Below, in pieces: positions 1 to 8,259 of a stretch of 21,523 bases of DNA (positions are counted from its first letter, which is position 1; each line of letters starts with the position of its first letter). Origin of the DNA: Rhodospirillaceae bacterium (GTDB lineage: Bacteria > Pseudomonadota > Alphaproteobacteria > UBA8366); NCBI GenBank assembly GCA_002711555.1, contig PARQ01000008.1:121301-142823 (forward strand), written 5' to 3'. The notes under the pieces were generated by a model. The model was not told the DNA's origin. It did not search any database and saw nothing but the letters and a program-made list of their open reading frames with translations. Position numbers and translations under genes: made by a program.

Positions 1-829
1 CAGCCGACGCCGGTCTTTTACCATTGTCTTCTAGGCTTTTATTTGCTTTTTGCCTCTTTGGAAGTACGGACTGCATAGCAGAATCAGAGACGCTATCGTT
101 GCTACTCGGGCCGGTAAATAAGCTTTCAATTTTTGTTTTAGGGGCGACAAACTCAACAGATTTTCTGCGATTACCGGGTATTTCCGATATCGTTTCTCCA
201 TCTGGTTTTTGTTGTAATTTTTCCGAATTTGTCGATTTGTTGGTGTCCTTTTCGCCGAAAGATTGTGGGTAGGAAGATGTCTTGCCTAAAGATCCACGCA
301 TTTGGCCTTCCCTGGCCTCCGGAGCTACCACTGCCTTCCCACCAGAAGTTTCGGGCGACATGACCACCTCTAACGGACGATGTGCAGCCTTTAGACTTTC
401 CGGCTCCTCGGATTGATCAATATGTTGGTTCCTCTCAAATTCAGGTGATGGCTTGACCTTAGCAATCACCACATTATCCAAATCTCTCGGATTATAAACG
501 ACGTATGCAGTCACATAGCCACCTACAAAAAGTGATGCCGCAGCCACTAATACTCCTGCTATACTTGCAATGACGCCACCTCTGCTCAATGAAAACCGGA
601 AAGACCCAACGGGACGTGTTGGGGAATATTCTATCTGTTTTAAGGATGCATTGGTCGTTTCTTGCGGGGCAGTCACAGGCGGTGACATTGCTGCTGATGT
701 TTTAGAGGCTAATGACCTTGCACTCGCTACCGAACTATCGCCCTCCGGCTCGGGCAGAGTGTTGGAGAGGCTTTTACGCCCCCTCCCTGCATTAGACGAG
801 AGTTTGTCGAATTCGTCAAATAAGGACAT
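1..829 (-). CDS. membrane-anchored protein, N-terminal part only (runs off the window)
   Basis: The minus strand is open from an ATG at 829 to the left edge: 276 codons with no stop, so the C-terminus lies outside the window. The N-terminus starts MSLFDEFDKL and continues as a polar, Ser/Ala/Pro-rich cytoplasmic segment to about residue 80. One hydrophobic helix follows at about 85-111 (GGVIASIAGVLVAAASLFVG), flanked by Arg on the inner side. After it comes a long hydrophilic, Lys/Ser/Glu-rich segment with no clear fold. This is a type II single-pass layout with a disordered periplasmic linker. Cell-envelope proteins carrying a C-terminal SPOR or similar peptidoglycan-binding domain often look like this, but no such domain is visible here, so no function is assigned. 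The sequence before the start is AT-rich and has no convincing Shine-Dalgarno. Short plus-strand ORFs over this stretch are its shadows. Confidence 0.75.
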   Translation of the reverse strand, partial: MSLFDEFDKLSSNAGRGRKSLSNTLPEPEGDSSVASARSLASKTSAAMSPPVTAPQETTNASLKQIEYSPTRPVGSFRFSLSRGGVIASIAGVLVAAASLFVGGYVTAYVVYNPRDLDNVVIAKVKPSPEFERNQHIDQSEEPESLKAAHRPLEVVMSPETSGGKAVVAPEAREGQMRGSLGKTSSYPQSFGEKDTNKSTNSEKLQQKPDGETISEIPGNRRKSVEFVAPKTKIESLFTGPSSNDSVSDSAMQSVLPKRQKANKSLEDNGKRPASA

Positions 830-1268
830 TGATTCACATATATTTAATAAAAGAATATCTACATAGACAAACGAATAATAACTATAAACATATACAAATT
901 CTTATACAAATAAAATTAAAAATTGAATTCAGTAAAGATTAAATAAAAAGTAAAAATTTCGACTTAATACTAAATATTGAATAAATTTTTTTGTGAATTA
1001 TTTCAATTTTTTTCATATGTCTTGCAATTCTTTAATTGTATTGTTGATTTTTATCTCGTTTAAACTTATTGCAAGAAACTTTACACCTTTCGAACAAAAT
1101 ACATGGTCTCCGACCAACTTTTTACTTTGAAAGATCATACTTTTTGGAAGTTTGCTGCTAATTGATAGTTTGCTGCTAAAAATACAGACAGTGGAACTGG
1201 ATCTGACAAATAAGTATACCCAGAATACGCCACGATTGATCTCAAAGCCAGCATTCCGGAGCAAATGA
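830..1268. other. AT-rich gap with one doubtful small minus-strand ORF
   Basis: Positions 830-1010 are extremely AT-rich and probably hold the promoter of the minus-strand gene that starts at 829. A minus-strand ORF of 83 codons spans 1013-1264, directly behind the VOC gene. Its only upstream start is a TTG at 1264, it has no good ribosome-binding site, and its product (ending KINNTIKELQDI) resembles nothing I know. It may be a small unknown gene, a decayed remnant, or chance. Inside it lies an 18-bp-period direct repeat (1149-1184). Confidence 0.5.
1149..1184. repeat. short direct repeat, two 18-bp units
   Basis: The 13-mer agtttgctgctaa occurs at 1149-1161 and again at 1167-1179, a period of exactly 18 bp. 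In the doubtful minus-strand ORF it would encode SSKL twice in frame. It looks like a small tandem duplication. A multiple of three is mildly consistent with coding but proves nothing. Confidence 0.6.
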
Positions 1269-1706
1269 TTAATTGCTATCTAAATTTACGTTCTGCCCTT
1301 TTAATTCGATCATATTTCCCTCCGGATCATAAAGGTAAAGTGACGGCCCCATTCCGTTTGAACCATAACGCGTCCCAAAATCGCCTAATCGCACTCCGGC
1401 CGCTCTGAGATGCTTCATTGCTTGTTCTTTGTCAAACCCGGCTATTCTCAGGCAAAAATGATCCATGCTCCCCCCTTCGGAGCCGGATGACGTATTTAAC
1501 CCTCCTCTACGTCCAAGTTTCCCAGCACAATCAACCAAATCAATCAAACTCGTCCCCGCACGCAGCTGCACAAGGTCCAACTCCGCGACCTCACGTTCTT
1601 TGATACAACCAAGGATATCACAATAAAAAGTTATCATTACCTCCATGTTGCGCACACGAAGTACTAAATGATCTAAACCAATAATTCTAAACGGGATTTC
1701 CGGCAT
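1269..1706 (-). CDS. VOC-family (glyoxalase-fold) metalloprotein
   Basis: The 145-residue product is one vicinal-oxygen-chelate unit made of two beta-alpha-beta-beta-beta modules. Module 1 carries the first metal-ligand His in GLDHLVL (His13), then the usual FYxDxLG turn (residues 27-33) and the strand LIDLVD, where Asp56 sits at a ligand-like position. Module 2 begins MDHFCLRI (His83) and ends LYDPEGNMIELKG, with Glu134 as the last ligand. The pattern fits lactoylglutathione-lyase, dioxygenase and fosfomycin-resistance-type enzymes, and the substrate cannot be chosen from sequence. The ATG at 1706 is preceded by GGAG with 8 nt spacing. It is divergent from the PP2C-like gene, and the two share an AT-rich promoter interval (1707-1903). 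Confidence 0.85.
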   Translation of the reverse strand: MPEIPFRIIGLDHLVLRVRNMEVMITFYCDILGCIKEREVAELDLVQLRAGTSLIDLVDCAGKLGRRGGLNTSSGSEGGSMDHFCLRIAGFDKEQAMKHLRAAGVRLGDFGTRYGSNGMGPSLYLYDPEGNMIELKGQNVNLDSN

Positions 1707-1903
1707 TTTTTATTCTCCGGCTGTACGAATGATGTACATTTTTGAATTGATATTAATCAATACATAATTTTTCTAGTATATTACTTTTGATTATATAATA
1801 TTTCAAATATAGTTTGATATTTTAGTAGCAATTATACCAGCATTTTGGTAAAATATTATTAGGTTATTTTGTCGGCTTAACAGTTCATAGGAATAAAAAT
1901 GCG

Positions 1904-2683
1904 ATGAGTTGGCATGCTGCCGTCGATTACAGAAAAGCAAAAGCGGGAAGTTCTTCTCCTTTGCCTGCCCTGGATTACGGGGAGGTTCACAAAGTCGGCG
2001 ACGACGTAATAATAGCAGCACTTTCTGATGACATTGGAAGTATCATCCATCCACACAACGCAGCAAAAGTCGCAGTAAAAAAGGCTATTACAACTCTTTT
2101 AGAGGATAGTCAGTACTTGGAAAAACTTGTTGATTGCCCAGAGGTAGGCGTAGCAACCTCCTTATTTCAGGAACTTTGCGAAGGTGTCAGGTCAGCGCTG
2201 ATGAAGCAAATTATTAACGATAGTAATACTTCGCTTGTTTTTTCGCCCACTCTAATAGTCATAATAGCTAGTCCCGCTGGAACAATCGCAATGCGTGTTG
2301 GAGATGGCTCTATTGTCTATCGGCAGAGTGGCAGGAGCTACGAGACAATGTTCCAACAAGATCCTGAAGATTCAGATCCAACTTCAATTGCCGCCCCGAA
2401 TGCTCTGGAGAAAATGGAAATTGCTTTCCAACCTGGAATTGCAGAATTTATCTGCGCATCTACCGGTGGCCTTATTCCACTCTCTATCCGAAAAACTGAA
2501 CACCGACCACGCGCTCCTTTTTTTCGTCCACTTGATCAATGTGCCGCTATGGCAGAAACAGATGACGACATCCACCGCGGGCTTCGGACGTTCCTTCGGT
2601 CCGCACCCTTTATCGATCATCTTAAAAAAGATTGCACGCTCATGCTTGGAGGCTACCGCTCAAACGGATACTGCGCTGCATAA
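1904..2683 (+). CDS. PP2C-like serine/threonine phosphatase domain protein, degenerate motifs
   Basis: The 259-residue product reads as a stand-alone PP2C-like domain. VIIAALSDDIGS (35-46) corresponds to the DGxGS metal motif, with Asp in place of the first Gly. IVIIASPAGTIAMRVGDGSIVYR (118-140) matches the central strands with the GDS motif. FICASTGGL (182-190) takes the place of the usual TDG motif and lacks its Asp. KKDCTLMLGG (241-250) matches the terminal DDxTL motif with one Asp left. Fold assignment is reasonable, but activity is doubtful because metal-binding acidic residues are missing. An overlapping two-codon ORF (ATG CGA TGA at 1899-1907) sits on the start, and AGGA at 1889-1892 could serve either ATG. 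No partner kinase or FHA gene is nearby. Confidence 0.65.
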   Translation: MSWHAAVDYRKAKAGSSSPLPALDYGEVHKVGDDVIIAALSDDIGSIIHPHNAAKVAVKKAITTLLEDSQYLEKLVDCPEVGVATSLFQELCEGVRSALMKQIINDSNTSLVFSPTLIVIIASPAGTIAMRVGDGSIVYRQSGRSYETMFQQDPEDSDPTSIAAPNALEKMEIAFQPGIAEFICASTGGLIPLSIRKTEHRPRAPFFRPLDQCAAMAETDDDIHRGLRTFLRSAPFIDHLKKDCTLMLGGYRSNGYCAA

Positions 2684-2787
2684 CTTTTAAATTTTTACCA
2701 AGTCAAAAATAAAAATGGTGCCAATACTTTCCATTGGATCCTGCATGTGCAATTTATTGTTCAGTATGAACATCAAGGGAGAACGAC

Positions 2788-3615
2788 ATGCCTGGCCGAC
2801 TGGAAGGGAAGGTAGCTTTAATATCTGGTGCTGGATCATGCGGCCCCGGTTGGGGTAACGGGCGCGCTACCGCAACTCTGTTTGCTCGAGAGGGAGCAAA
2901 AGTATTTGCTGTAGATCTTAATCAAGAAGCTGTTGAGGAAACTGCCAAAACGATCCAAGACGAAGGCAACGAATGCATTACTTATTGTTGTGACGTGACA
3001 AATGCCGAATCGGTCAATGAGATGGTCACAGCATGTGTCGAACGTTTTGGTCAAGTAGATGTGCTACAAAATAATGTTGGCGGGTCAGCCGCGGGCGGGG
3101 CAATGGACATGGAGGAAGAGGTTTGGGACAAACAAATGGATCATAACCTTAAGCATGTCTTCCTGGTTACCAAAGCAGTTCTTCCAGTAATGGTTAAGAA
3201 CAGAACCGGCTCAATAATTAACATGTCTTCAACTTCTGGGCTTACCTATGGCGGTGCTTTTCAAATTGCTTATTGCACCACAAAAGCTGCGATCAGGCGT
3301 TTTAGCGAAGCAGTGGCAATTGAATTTGCAGGCCGTGGAGTCCGATGCAATACAATAATTCCAGGTCAGCTACACACCCCGATGGTTGAAACGCGGCTTG
3401 CCCATCAACGAACTGGCGGAGATATCAAAAAATTAATCGCAACACGCAATGCTCGTATCCCACTTGGTCAGGCGGGCGACGGTTTCGACGTTGCATATGC
3501 CGCAGTCTACCTTGGATCAGATGAGTCTAAATTCGTCACAGGAAGTGAGATTAAGCTTGATGGCGCAATGACGTTAAAATGCACCAACCTGCCGGATGAC
3601 TACCCCACTGATTAA
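2788..3615 (+). CDS. SDR-family NAD(P)-dependent oxidoreductase
   Basis: This is a 275-residue classical short-chain dehydrogenase/reductase. The nucleotide-binding turn SGAGSCGPGWGNGRATA (13-29) is about five residues longer than the usual TGxxxGxG, a variant found in one SDR subgroup. Asp43 after beta-2 (FAVDLN) favours NAD over NADP. NNVGG (95-99) replaces NNAG. Asn120, Ser148 in INMSSTSG and Tyr162/Lys166 in AYCTTKAA make up the catalytic tetrad. The C-terminus ITxxG-like stretch reads VTGSEIKLDGAM. The start has AAGGGAG about 7 nt upstream. It lies 104 bp behind the PP2C-like gene and ends convergent with the PiT gene. The substrate is unknown; hydroxyacyl or alcohol oxidation is the default for this group. 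Confidence 0.9.
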   Translation: MPGRLEGKVALISGAGSCGPGWGNGRATATLFAREGAKVFAVDLNQEAVEETAKTIQDEGNECITYCCDVTNAESVNEMVTACVERFGQVDVLQNNVGGSAAGGAMDMEEEVWDKQMDHNLKHVFLVTKAVLPVMVKNRTGSIINMSSTSGLTYGGAFQIAYCTTKAAIRRFSEAVAIEFAGRGVRCNTIIPGQLHTPMVETRLAHQRTGGDIKKLIATRNARIPLGQAGDGFDVAYAAVYLGSDESKFVTGSEIKLDGAMTLKCTNLPDDYPTD

Positions 3616-3774
3616 AGAAAAAATTGAACATTACGCCGAAAGCCGCGAGTTTACAAAAACTTGGGATTATACGTTGATCAATATTTTTACCTATCCAGAG
3701 CAAAACTTTTTATTGATTCCCGAGAGAAAATATCAGGTATTGGTTCATTATTGAAAACTTTCGGGTAACTTAAA

Positions 3775-5244
3775 CTAATTCGCACGGAATAATCTAATGA
3801 GAAATTGTAAATCTCGATTCAATATTTGATTATATCCTTCGTTGTCCCTCTTTCTCCATAATTTCGAGCGTTTGGCGAGATCATCTCTTAACATCCACTC
3901 ATAGGGATAATAACGGCCAATTAGTTGGTGTACTACTTCTAGACGTTCCGGGCTAAGTGGTCCACGGTTTAGCCTAATAAAAAACTTTTTATCAATCACA
4001 ATTGGGTCGCGTCGAGAAAACTCCATTATTTTCTCTCGATCTCGAGCGCTGTATTTTCCAATTTTTCTCAAGGCTTGATCCAACGCTACCGCATTATCAT
4101 ATCGCTCGCCTTTGATTGGCCCTAGCGCCGATTCTGACACTCCTGCCTGTGCAACTCGATCAAGAACATCATTACTAAGAAAATAAGGTACATCACGAAA
4201 GGTTTGTTGATTGAAAACATTCTGTAAAAAGAAAAGGCCTACAAAACAGATTGCGCACGCGATAACGGGTGTCACAATCCAGCCCAAACTTATCGAACCA
4301 AAAACTCTCCACCTAAACCCCCGTCCGCCTTGAACAAGTGCGATACCTAAAACCGCTCCAACGACAGCCTGTGAACTAGACACAGGCACCAACGGTATAG
4401 ACGGCAGCCCACTGCTCTCTAATGCATACTTTAAACCTTCCGAAGCGAATAAAAAAAGAACAATAGAATGCGAGACCACAGCAACCCATGCGCCCACAGG
4501 TGATAGAGGGAGTAGGTCGTTCCCAACGGTCATCATTACCCGCTTTGAATAGGTAAAAACGCCAACCGCTATAGCGATGGCACCTATCAAAAATAACTGC
4601 TGCATTGAGGATAAAGTAAAAAAGCCGCCGATGGATACATCATCGAATGGTGATGAGGAGACGAAGACACCCATGACATTGGCAATGTTATTTGCCCCTA
4701 GGCTGTATGACCCAAATGCCCCAGCTATTATCAATCCTAAGCGGGTATAGGCGTCAACCCTTATCAAATGTATCTTGGCAAATCTCATTACCTTGACTGT
4801 AATTTTAAATATTGCTGCACCAAAAATAGCAGCAAGAAGTGGGCACAGAACCCATGTGCTTATTATTTTTGTTAGCGTAGTAGCATCAGTGAGCGTGCCA
4901 CTAAATAAGTTCCAACCTATGATGCCTCCGACAATCGCTTGACTGGTAGACACCGGCAGACCTGCTTTTGTCATCAGATAAACAGATAACGCAGCAGAAA
5001 AAGCAGCCATGAAGGCGCCCGGTAATGCATTTACCGCACCCAGCTTACCAAGGGTACTGGCGGCACCGGCACCACCCCAAACAGCTCCTACAATAATAAA
5101 AATTGAACAGATAATGGCTGCCGTGGAAAATCTCACCATCCTAGTCCCAACAGCCGTACCAAATACATTGGCTGCGTCGTTGGCACCCAATGCCCATCCT
5201 AAGAATAGGCCACTAGTTAGAAATATGAGAACGCTGACTTCCAA
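3775..5244 (-). CDS. PiT-family inorganic phosphate permease with long C-terminal soluble tail
   Basis: The 489-residue product has the internal two-fold repeat of PiT/PHO-4 transporters. The first signature is LGANDAANVFGT (19-30) with PVSTSQAIVGG (97-107). The second is LGANNIANVMG (182-192) with PVSSSQAVVGA (287-297). About ten hydrophobic segments end near residue 340. The rest, about 345-489, is hydrophilic and charged and is much longer than a typical PiT C-terminus. The likely role is cation-coupled low-affinity phosphate uptake at the inner membrane. The start is TTG at 5244, because no ATG occurs before residue 36, which is past the first GAND motif. The preceding DUF47 stop codon (5251-5253) is in the same frame, only two codons upstream, so translation is probably coupled to that gene. 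Confidence 0.92.
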   Translation of the reverse strand: MEVSVLIFLTSGLFLGWALGANDAANVFGTAVGTRMVRFSTAAIICSIFIIVGAVWGGAGAASTLGKLGAVNALPGAFMAAFSAALSVYLMTKAGLPVSTSQAIVGGIIGWNLFSGTLTDATTLTKIISTWVLCPLLAAIFGAAIFKITVKVMRFAKIHLIRVDAYTRLGLIIAGAFGSYSLGANNIANVMGVFVSSSPFDDVSIGGFFTLSSMQQLFLIGAIAIAVGVFTYSKRVMMTVGNDLLPLSPVGAWVAVVSHSIVLFLFASEGLKYALESSGLPSIPLVPVSSSQAVVGAVLGIALVQGGRGFRWRVFGSISLGWIVTPVIACAICFVGLFFLQNVFNQQTFRDVPYFLSNDVLDRVAQAGVSESALGPIKGERYDNAVALDQALRKIGKYSARDREKIMEFSRRDPIVIDKKFFIRLNRGPLSPERLEVVHQLIGRYYPYEWMLRDDLAKRSKLWRKRDNEGYNQILNRDLQFLIRLFRAN

Positions 5245-5250
5245 TGTATG

Positions 5251-5913
5251 TTAGACCGAGCGCTTGAGAGCGTAAATTGCAAGGCGATCCGCCACATCCT
5301 CTGACCAATCAGCGATATTATCGATACTTTCGACAAAGTATCGTAGGTGCATTTTGTGAGCTAGATCTAGTTTGGATGCAAATATTTGCCGCTTTAATTT
5401 TGTAGAAACTTTGTCGGCCTCGGTTTCGTAAAACATTACTTTGTGATTGTGGTAGGTGACTCTATCAAAATCGCGAAAGAAAGCGCGCGACGATCGGGCC
5501 AACGCCTCCACAGATTGTACAACCATTTCGGTAAGTTCTTTAAAAAGAGCATGGTGCTCATCGGGGATTTTTGGCTTCTCTATATCAAAGGCCCAAAGTG
5601 AGCTTTCGCAGAGATTGAGCACATCATCCAATGTTTCGATAAGACCTAAAACATCTCCTCGACTTTCAGGAATTAGAGTTTGCGAATAAAGCTGCGATTC
5701 AATTTCACGACGCAATACATCGGCTGCACTCTCATTATCATTAACGTCCTTGCGCTTCGCAGCAAAATCTTCGCTATAGCCGTCCGAAAGATAGGACTTT
5801 ATCGCTAAATCAAACAACAAGGCGGATTCGGATAACCTATCGAGAAATTCATCGATTTTATGTTCTAAGGCTTTTGATTTGCCAAACATAAACACATTCT
5901 TTGGTAAAGCCAT
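5251..5913 (-). CDS. DUF47 (PhoU-like) phosphate-transport accessory protein
   Basis: The 220-residue all-helical protein belongs to the DUF47/TIGR00153 group, which is distantly related to PhoU and very often encoded next to PiT permeases. PhoU-type acidic metal-binding repeats are visible: NDNESAADVLRREI (58-71), YETEADKVSTKLKRQIF (162-178) and IDNIADWSEDVADRL (197-211). I chose the ATG at 5913 (MALPKNVFMFGK), which has AGG nearby. The longer reading begins at a TTG at 5943 and adds ten residues with no family support. It is the first gene of a two-gene operon with the PiT permease (gap 6 nt) and probably gates or regulates that transporter from the cytoplasm. No pho-box could be recognised upstream. 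Confidence 0.9.
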   Translation of the reverse strand: MALPKNVFMFGKSKALEHKIDEFLDRLSESALLFDLAIKSYLSDGYSEDFAAKRKDVNDNESAADVLRREIESQLYSQTLIPESRGDVLGLIETLDDVLNLCESSLWAFDIEKPKIPDEHHALFKELTEMVVQSVEALARSSRAFFRDFDRVTYHNHKVMFYETEADKVSTKLKRQIFASKLDLAHKMHLRYFVESIDNIADWSEDVADRLAIYALKRSV

Positions 5914-6291
5914 GACATACCTATAAAAAATATTATTCGCCAAGATAAATAGTAATCGTTAAAAGTAGCATAATACCCTAAACTTTCTCAATAAATTTAA
6001 TTACAAGTAATAATGTACAATAAAATTCACTATTATAAATAAATGTAATATTTTTTGATTTTTATTGTTATAAAACATTTTTAATTCTATTTATTAATTT
6101 TTATTAGAGACAATTATTTTATTCATATTTAATCTTTACATGGAAATAATTTCATAAAATTATCTGATAAAAACACAAATTGCCATCGAAGTTGTTACGG
6201 TCCGGCTAAACCGCGTTCTCGCCGACTAGACAAGTTCCAATTTCCAAGTTAATCCAGGTTAAAATTCAGTAACCATAATCAGGGGAAATCA
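5914..6291. other. divergent AT-rich intergenic region
   Basis: These 378 bp separate the DUF47-PiT operon (minus) from the crotonase operon (plus). About 5944-6180 is extremely AT-rich, with homopolymer and TATA-like runs. Base composition then changes sharply to mixed from 6181. Close to the plus-strand gene, CAAGTT at 6231 and 6245 and CAGGTT at 6255 form a loose direct repeat that could be an activator site. No ORF or RNA gene is recognisable. Confidence 0.6.
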
Positions 6292-7083
6292 ATGACTGAT
6301 CACCTCCAATATAAGGTCCAAGATAATATTGCCACTTTGACGCTTCATCGGCCCGATGTGCGTAATGCCCTTTCGCCAGAAATGCTTGACGCAATGGTGG
6401 AGCAGCTCAATGCAATACAGGCCGATACTGAAATTAAAGTTGTTGTTTTAACTGGGCACGGCGACTCTTTCTGCGCTGGTGGGGACATCAAAGCGATGAA
6501 GGAAGCGGTTGAGAAGAAAAGCCCGATGATCGCAAAGTATAGTTTGTATGACGGCATTCAGAGGATTCCGCGCTTATTAGTAGATTTCGACAAACCAATT
6601 ATAGCAGCTATAAACGGACCTGCCACAGGAGCAGGCCTCGATATTGCTTGCCACTGTGACTTTCGACTGGCATCAGATGAGGCACGGTTTGCCGAAAGCT
6701 ACGTGAATATGGGCCTCGTTCCTGGCGCCGGCGGTTGTTGGGTTTTACCGCGTGTCGTAGGCTTGCCAATGGCTTTAGAACTGGCTTTTTCAGCCAATTT
6801 AATCGACGCAGATGAGGCACTTCGCATAGGATTAGTAAATCATGTTTATCCAAAAAAGGATTTGATGGAGGAAACCTACAAACTTGCGCGTAAAATTTCT
6901 CGAAAAGCTCCGATTTCAGTTCGTCTAATTAAACGCGCTATGTATCAGGGAATGAATATGGATATAAGAGCACATCTTGACCAAATATCGTCACATATGA
7001 CATTAGCGCGCGCCAGTGAAGATCATTCCGAAGCTGTTAATGCTTTTCTCGAAAAGCGCTATCCCGAATTTAAGGGCGAGTAA
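6292..7083 (+). CDS. enoyl-CoA hydratase/isomerase (crotonase) family protein
   Basis: The 263-residue product has the crotonase fold. The oxyanion-hole motifs are SFCAGGDIKAM (59-69) and INGPATGAGLDIA (107-119), and the second signature PGAGGCWVLPRVVG is at 144-157. Aligned by eye to mitochondrial enoyl-CoA hydratase, the second catalytic Glu is kept (Glu163 in ALELA), but the first (rat Glu144) is Tyr137 in FAESYVNMG, with Glu135 two residues away. The reaction may therefore be isomerisation, hydration with a shifted acid, or other acyl-CoA chemistry. AGGGGA precedes the ATG by 7 nt. It is the first gene of a tight operon with an FMN hydroxyacid dehydrogenase and a CoA-transferase, the latter a plausible supplier of its CoA thioester. 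Confidence 0.9.
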   Translation: MTDHLQYKVQDNIATLTLHRPDVRNALSPEMLDAMVEQLNAIQADTEIKVVVLTGHGDSFCAGGDIKAMKEAVEKKSPMIAKYSLYDGIQRIPRLLVDFDKPIIAAINGPATGAGLDIACHCDFRLASDEARFAESYVNMGLVPGAGGCWVLPRVVGLPMALELAFSANLIDADEALRIGLVNHVYPKKDLMEETYKLARKISRKAPISVRLIKRAMYQGMNMDIRAHLDQISSHMTLARASEDHSEAVNAFLEKRYPEFKGE

Positions 7084-7105
7084 ACCGAAACCCAGGAGAA
7101 TGTTT

Positions 7106-8254
7106 ATGAGCAAACAAGAAAAAAAACAAGTTACTGACACGGATATGGCGAACCACGCTGACCTAAGTTACCGCTTCGCAACAATCCACGAACTGATACA
7201 TGCCGCTCATAAAACTTGCAGCCAAGGAACTTGGGATTACCTCGCAGGCGGTTCTGACAGTGAAACCACACTCAGACGTAATCGCCATGGCTACGACAAA
7301 TTAGCGCTTCGTCCGCGAGCCATGGTAGATGTCAGCACATTCGATCCATCGGTTGAATTCATGGGGAAGAAGATAAGGCTGCCCCTAATCCTTGCACCAG
7401 TAGGCTCAATTGAAACTTTTGCAGAAGGAGGAGGTGTTGTAACAGCTCAAGCTGCTGAACGTTTCAATGTCTTCGATATGCTGAGCTCTCGCTGCACACC
7501 AGGCTTAGAAGCTGTAGCACAGGCCGCTGATAATCCTAGGATTTTCCAACTTTATGTCCGTGGTGGAGATGAATTTGTAGATGATCATGCTAAACGTGCT
7601 ATTGACGCAGGGTATGATGCATTCGCAGTTACAGTTGACTCTGCGACCTACAGCCGTCGCGAACGCGATCTTGCTAATCGCTACCTCAAGAAATGGCGAT
7701 CTAACGTTACAACAGATGAGAATACCTGGCAGGCGCAGTGGACATGGGATAACGTAAAGCGGTTTAAAGACAAATGGGACATTCCATTAATTCTGAAAGG
7801 AATTGGTGACGTTGATGATGCGGGCCGGGCTTGCGAAGAAGGAGTAGACGGCGTCTATATCTCCAATCATGGGGGCCGGGCTCTTGATCATGGCAGGGGA
7901 AGCATTGAGGTCCTTCCCGAGGTGGTCGCGGAGTGTAAGGGCAAGACAAAGATTATTGTGGACGGCGGGATACAGCGTGCTACGGATATTGTAAAAGCTA
8001 AAGCGTTAGGTGCAGATATGGTCGGTATAGGTCGGCTTCAATGTATCGGATGTGCGGCCGCAGGTGTAGATGGCCTCGTCCGCCTTTTAGAAATCCTTGA
8101 AGAAGAATTAAGCATAGCATTTGGGCTCATGGGAGTAACTAACTGGGCTCAGGTTGGTGAAGATAACCTTCGCGCTGCTGATCCGGTCCACGAGCCCAGC
8201 GTCTGGTCAAGCCATATAATGACACAGTTGCCGGCACATCCGTACGGGGGCTAA
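7106..8254 (+). CDS. FMN-dependent L-2-hydroxyacid dehydrogenase/oxidase
   Basis: This TIM-barrel enzyme belongs to the glycolate oxidase / L-lactate dehydrogenase / mandelate dehydrogenase family. By family comparison the active-site set is complete: Tyr45 (WDYLAGG), Tyr150 (FQLYV), Asp178 (VTVDS), Lys231 (LILKGIG), His255 and Arg258 (SNHGGR). The phosphate-binding loops DGGIQRATD and GADMVGIGR hold FMN. It oxidises an L-2-hydroxy acid to the 2-oxo acid. The frame is open back to 7016 inside the upstream gene, but AGGAGA at 7094-7099 selects the ATG at 7106 (7 nt spacing) over the ATG at 7100, giving 382 residues. It lies 22 nt after the crotonase gene and 5 nt before the CoA-transferase gene. 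The substrate is unknown. Confidence 0.92.
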   Translation: MSKQEKKQVTDTDMANHADLSYRFATIHELIHAAHKTCSQGTWDYLAGGSDSETTLRRNRHGYDKLALRPRAMVDVSTFDPSVEFMGKKIRLPLILAPVGSIETFAEGGGVVTAQAAERFNVFDMLSSRCTPGLEAVAQAADNPRIFQLYVRGGDEFVDDHAKRAIDAGYDAFAVTVDSATYSRRERDLANRYLKKWRSNVTTDENTWQAQWTWDNVKRFKDKWDIPLILKGIGDVDDAGRACEEGVDGVYISNHGGRALDHGRGSIEVLPEVVAECKGKTKIIVDGGIQRATDIVKAKALGADMVGIGRLQCIGCAAAGVDGLVRLLEILEEELSIAFGLMGVTNWAQVGEDNLRAADPVHEPSVWSSHIMTQLPAHPYGG

Positions 8255-8259
8255 CTACA

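Noticed and set aside
1013..1264. 83-codon minus-strand ORF behind the VOC gene
   Set aside because: It has a TTG start, no ribosome-binding site, an AT-rich sequence and no recognisable family. It is mentioned only within the gap entry.
2721..2737. CCAAT-N7-ATTGG dyad before the SDR gene
   Set aside because: The 5-bp AT-rich dyad has no T-tract and no known operator consensus. It is probably chance.
3674..3681. TTGATCAA palindromes (also at 11128-11135)
   Set aside because: This 8-bp palindrome is expected by chance at this base composition and does not occur in a consistent position.
3719..3764. CCCGAGAG / CTTTCGGG imperfect repeat at the SDR-PiT convergent junction
   Set aside because: The match is imperfect with a 30-nt loop and no U-run, so it is too weak to call a terminator.
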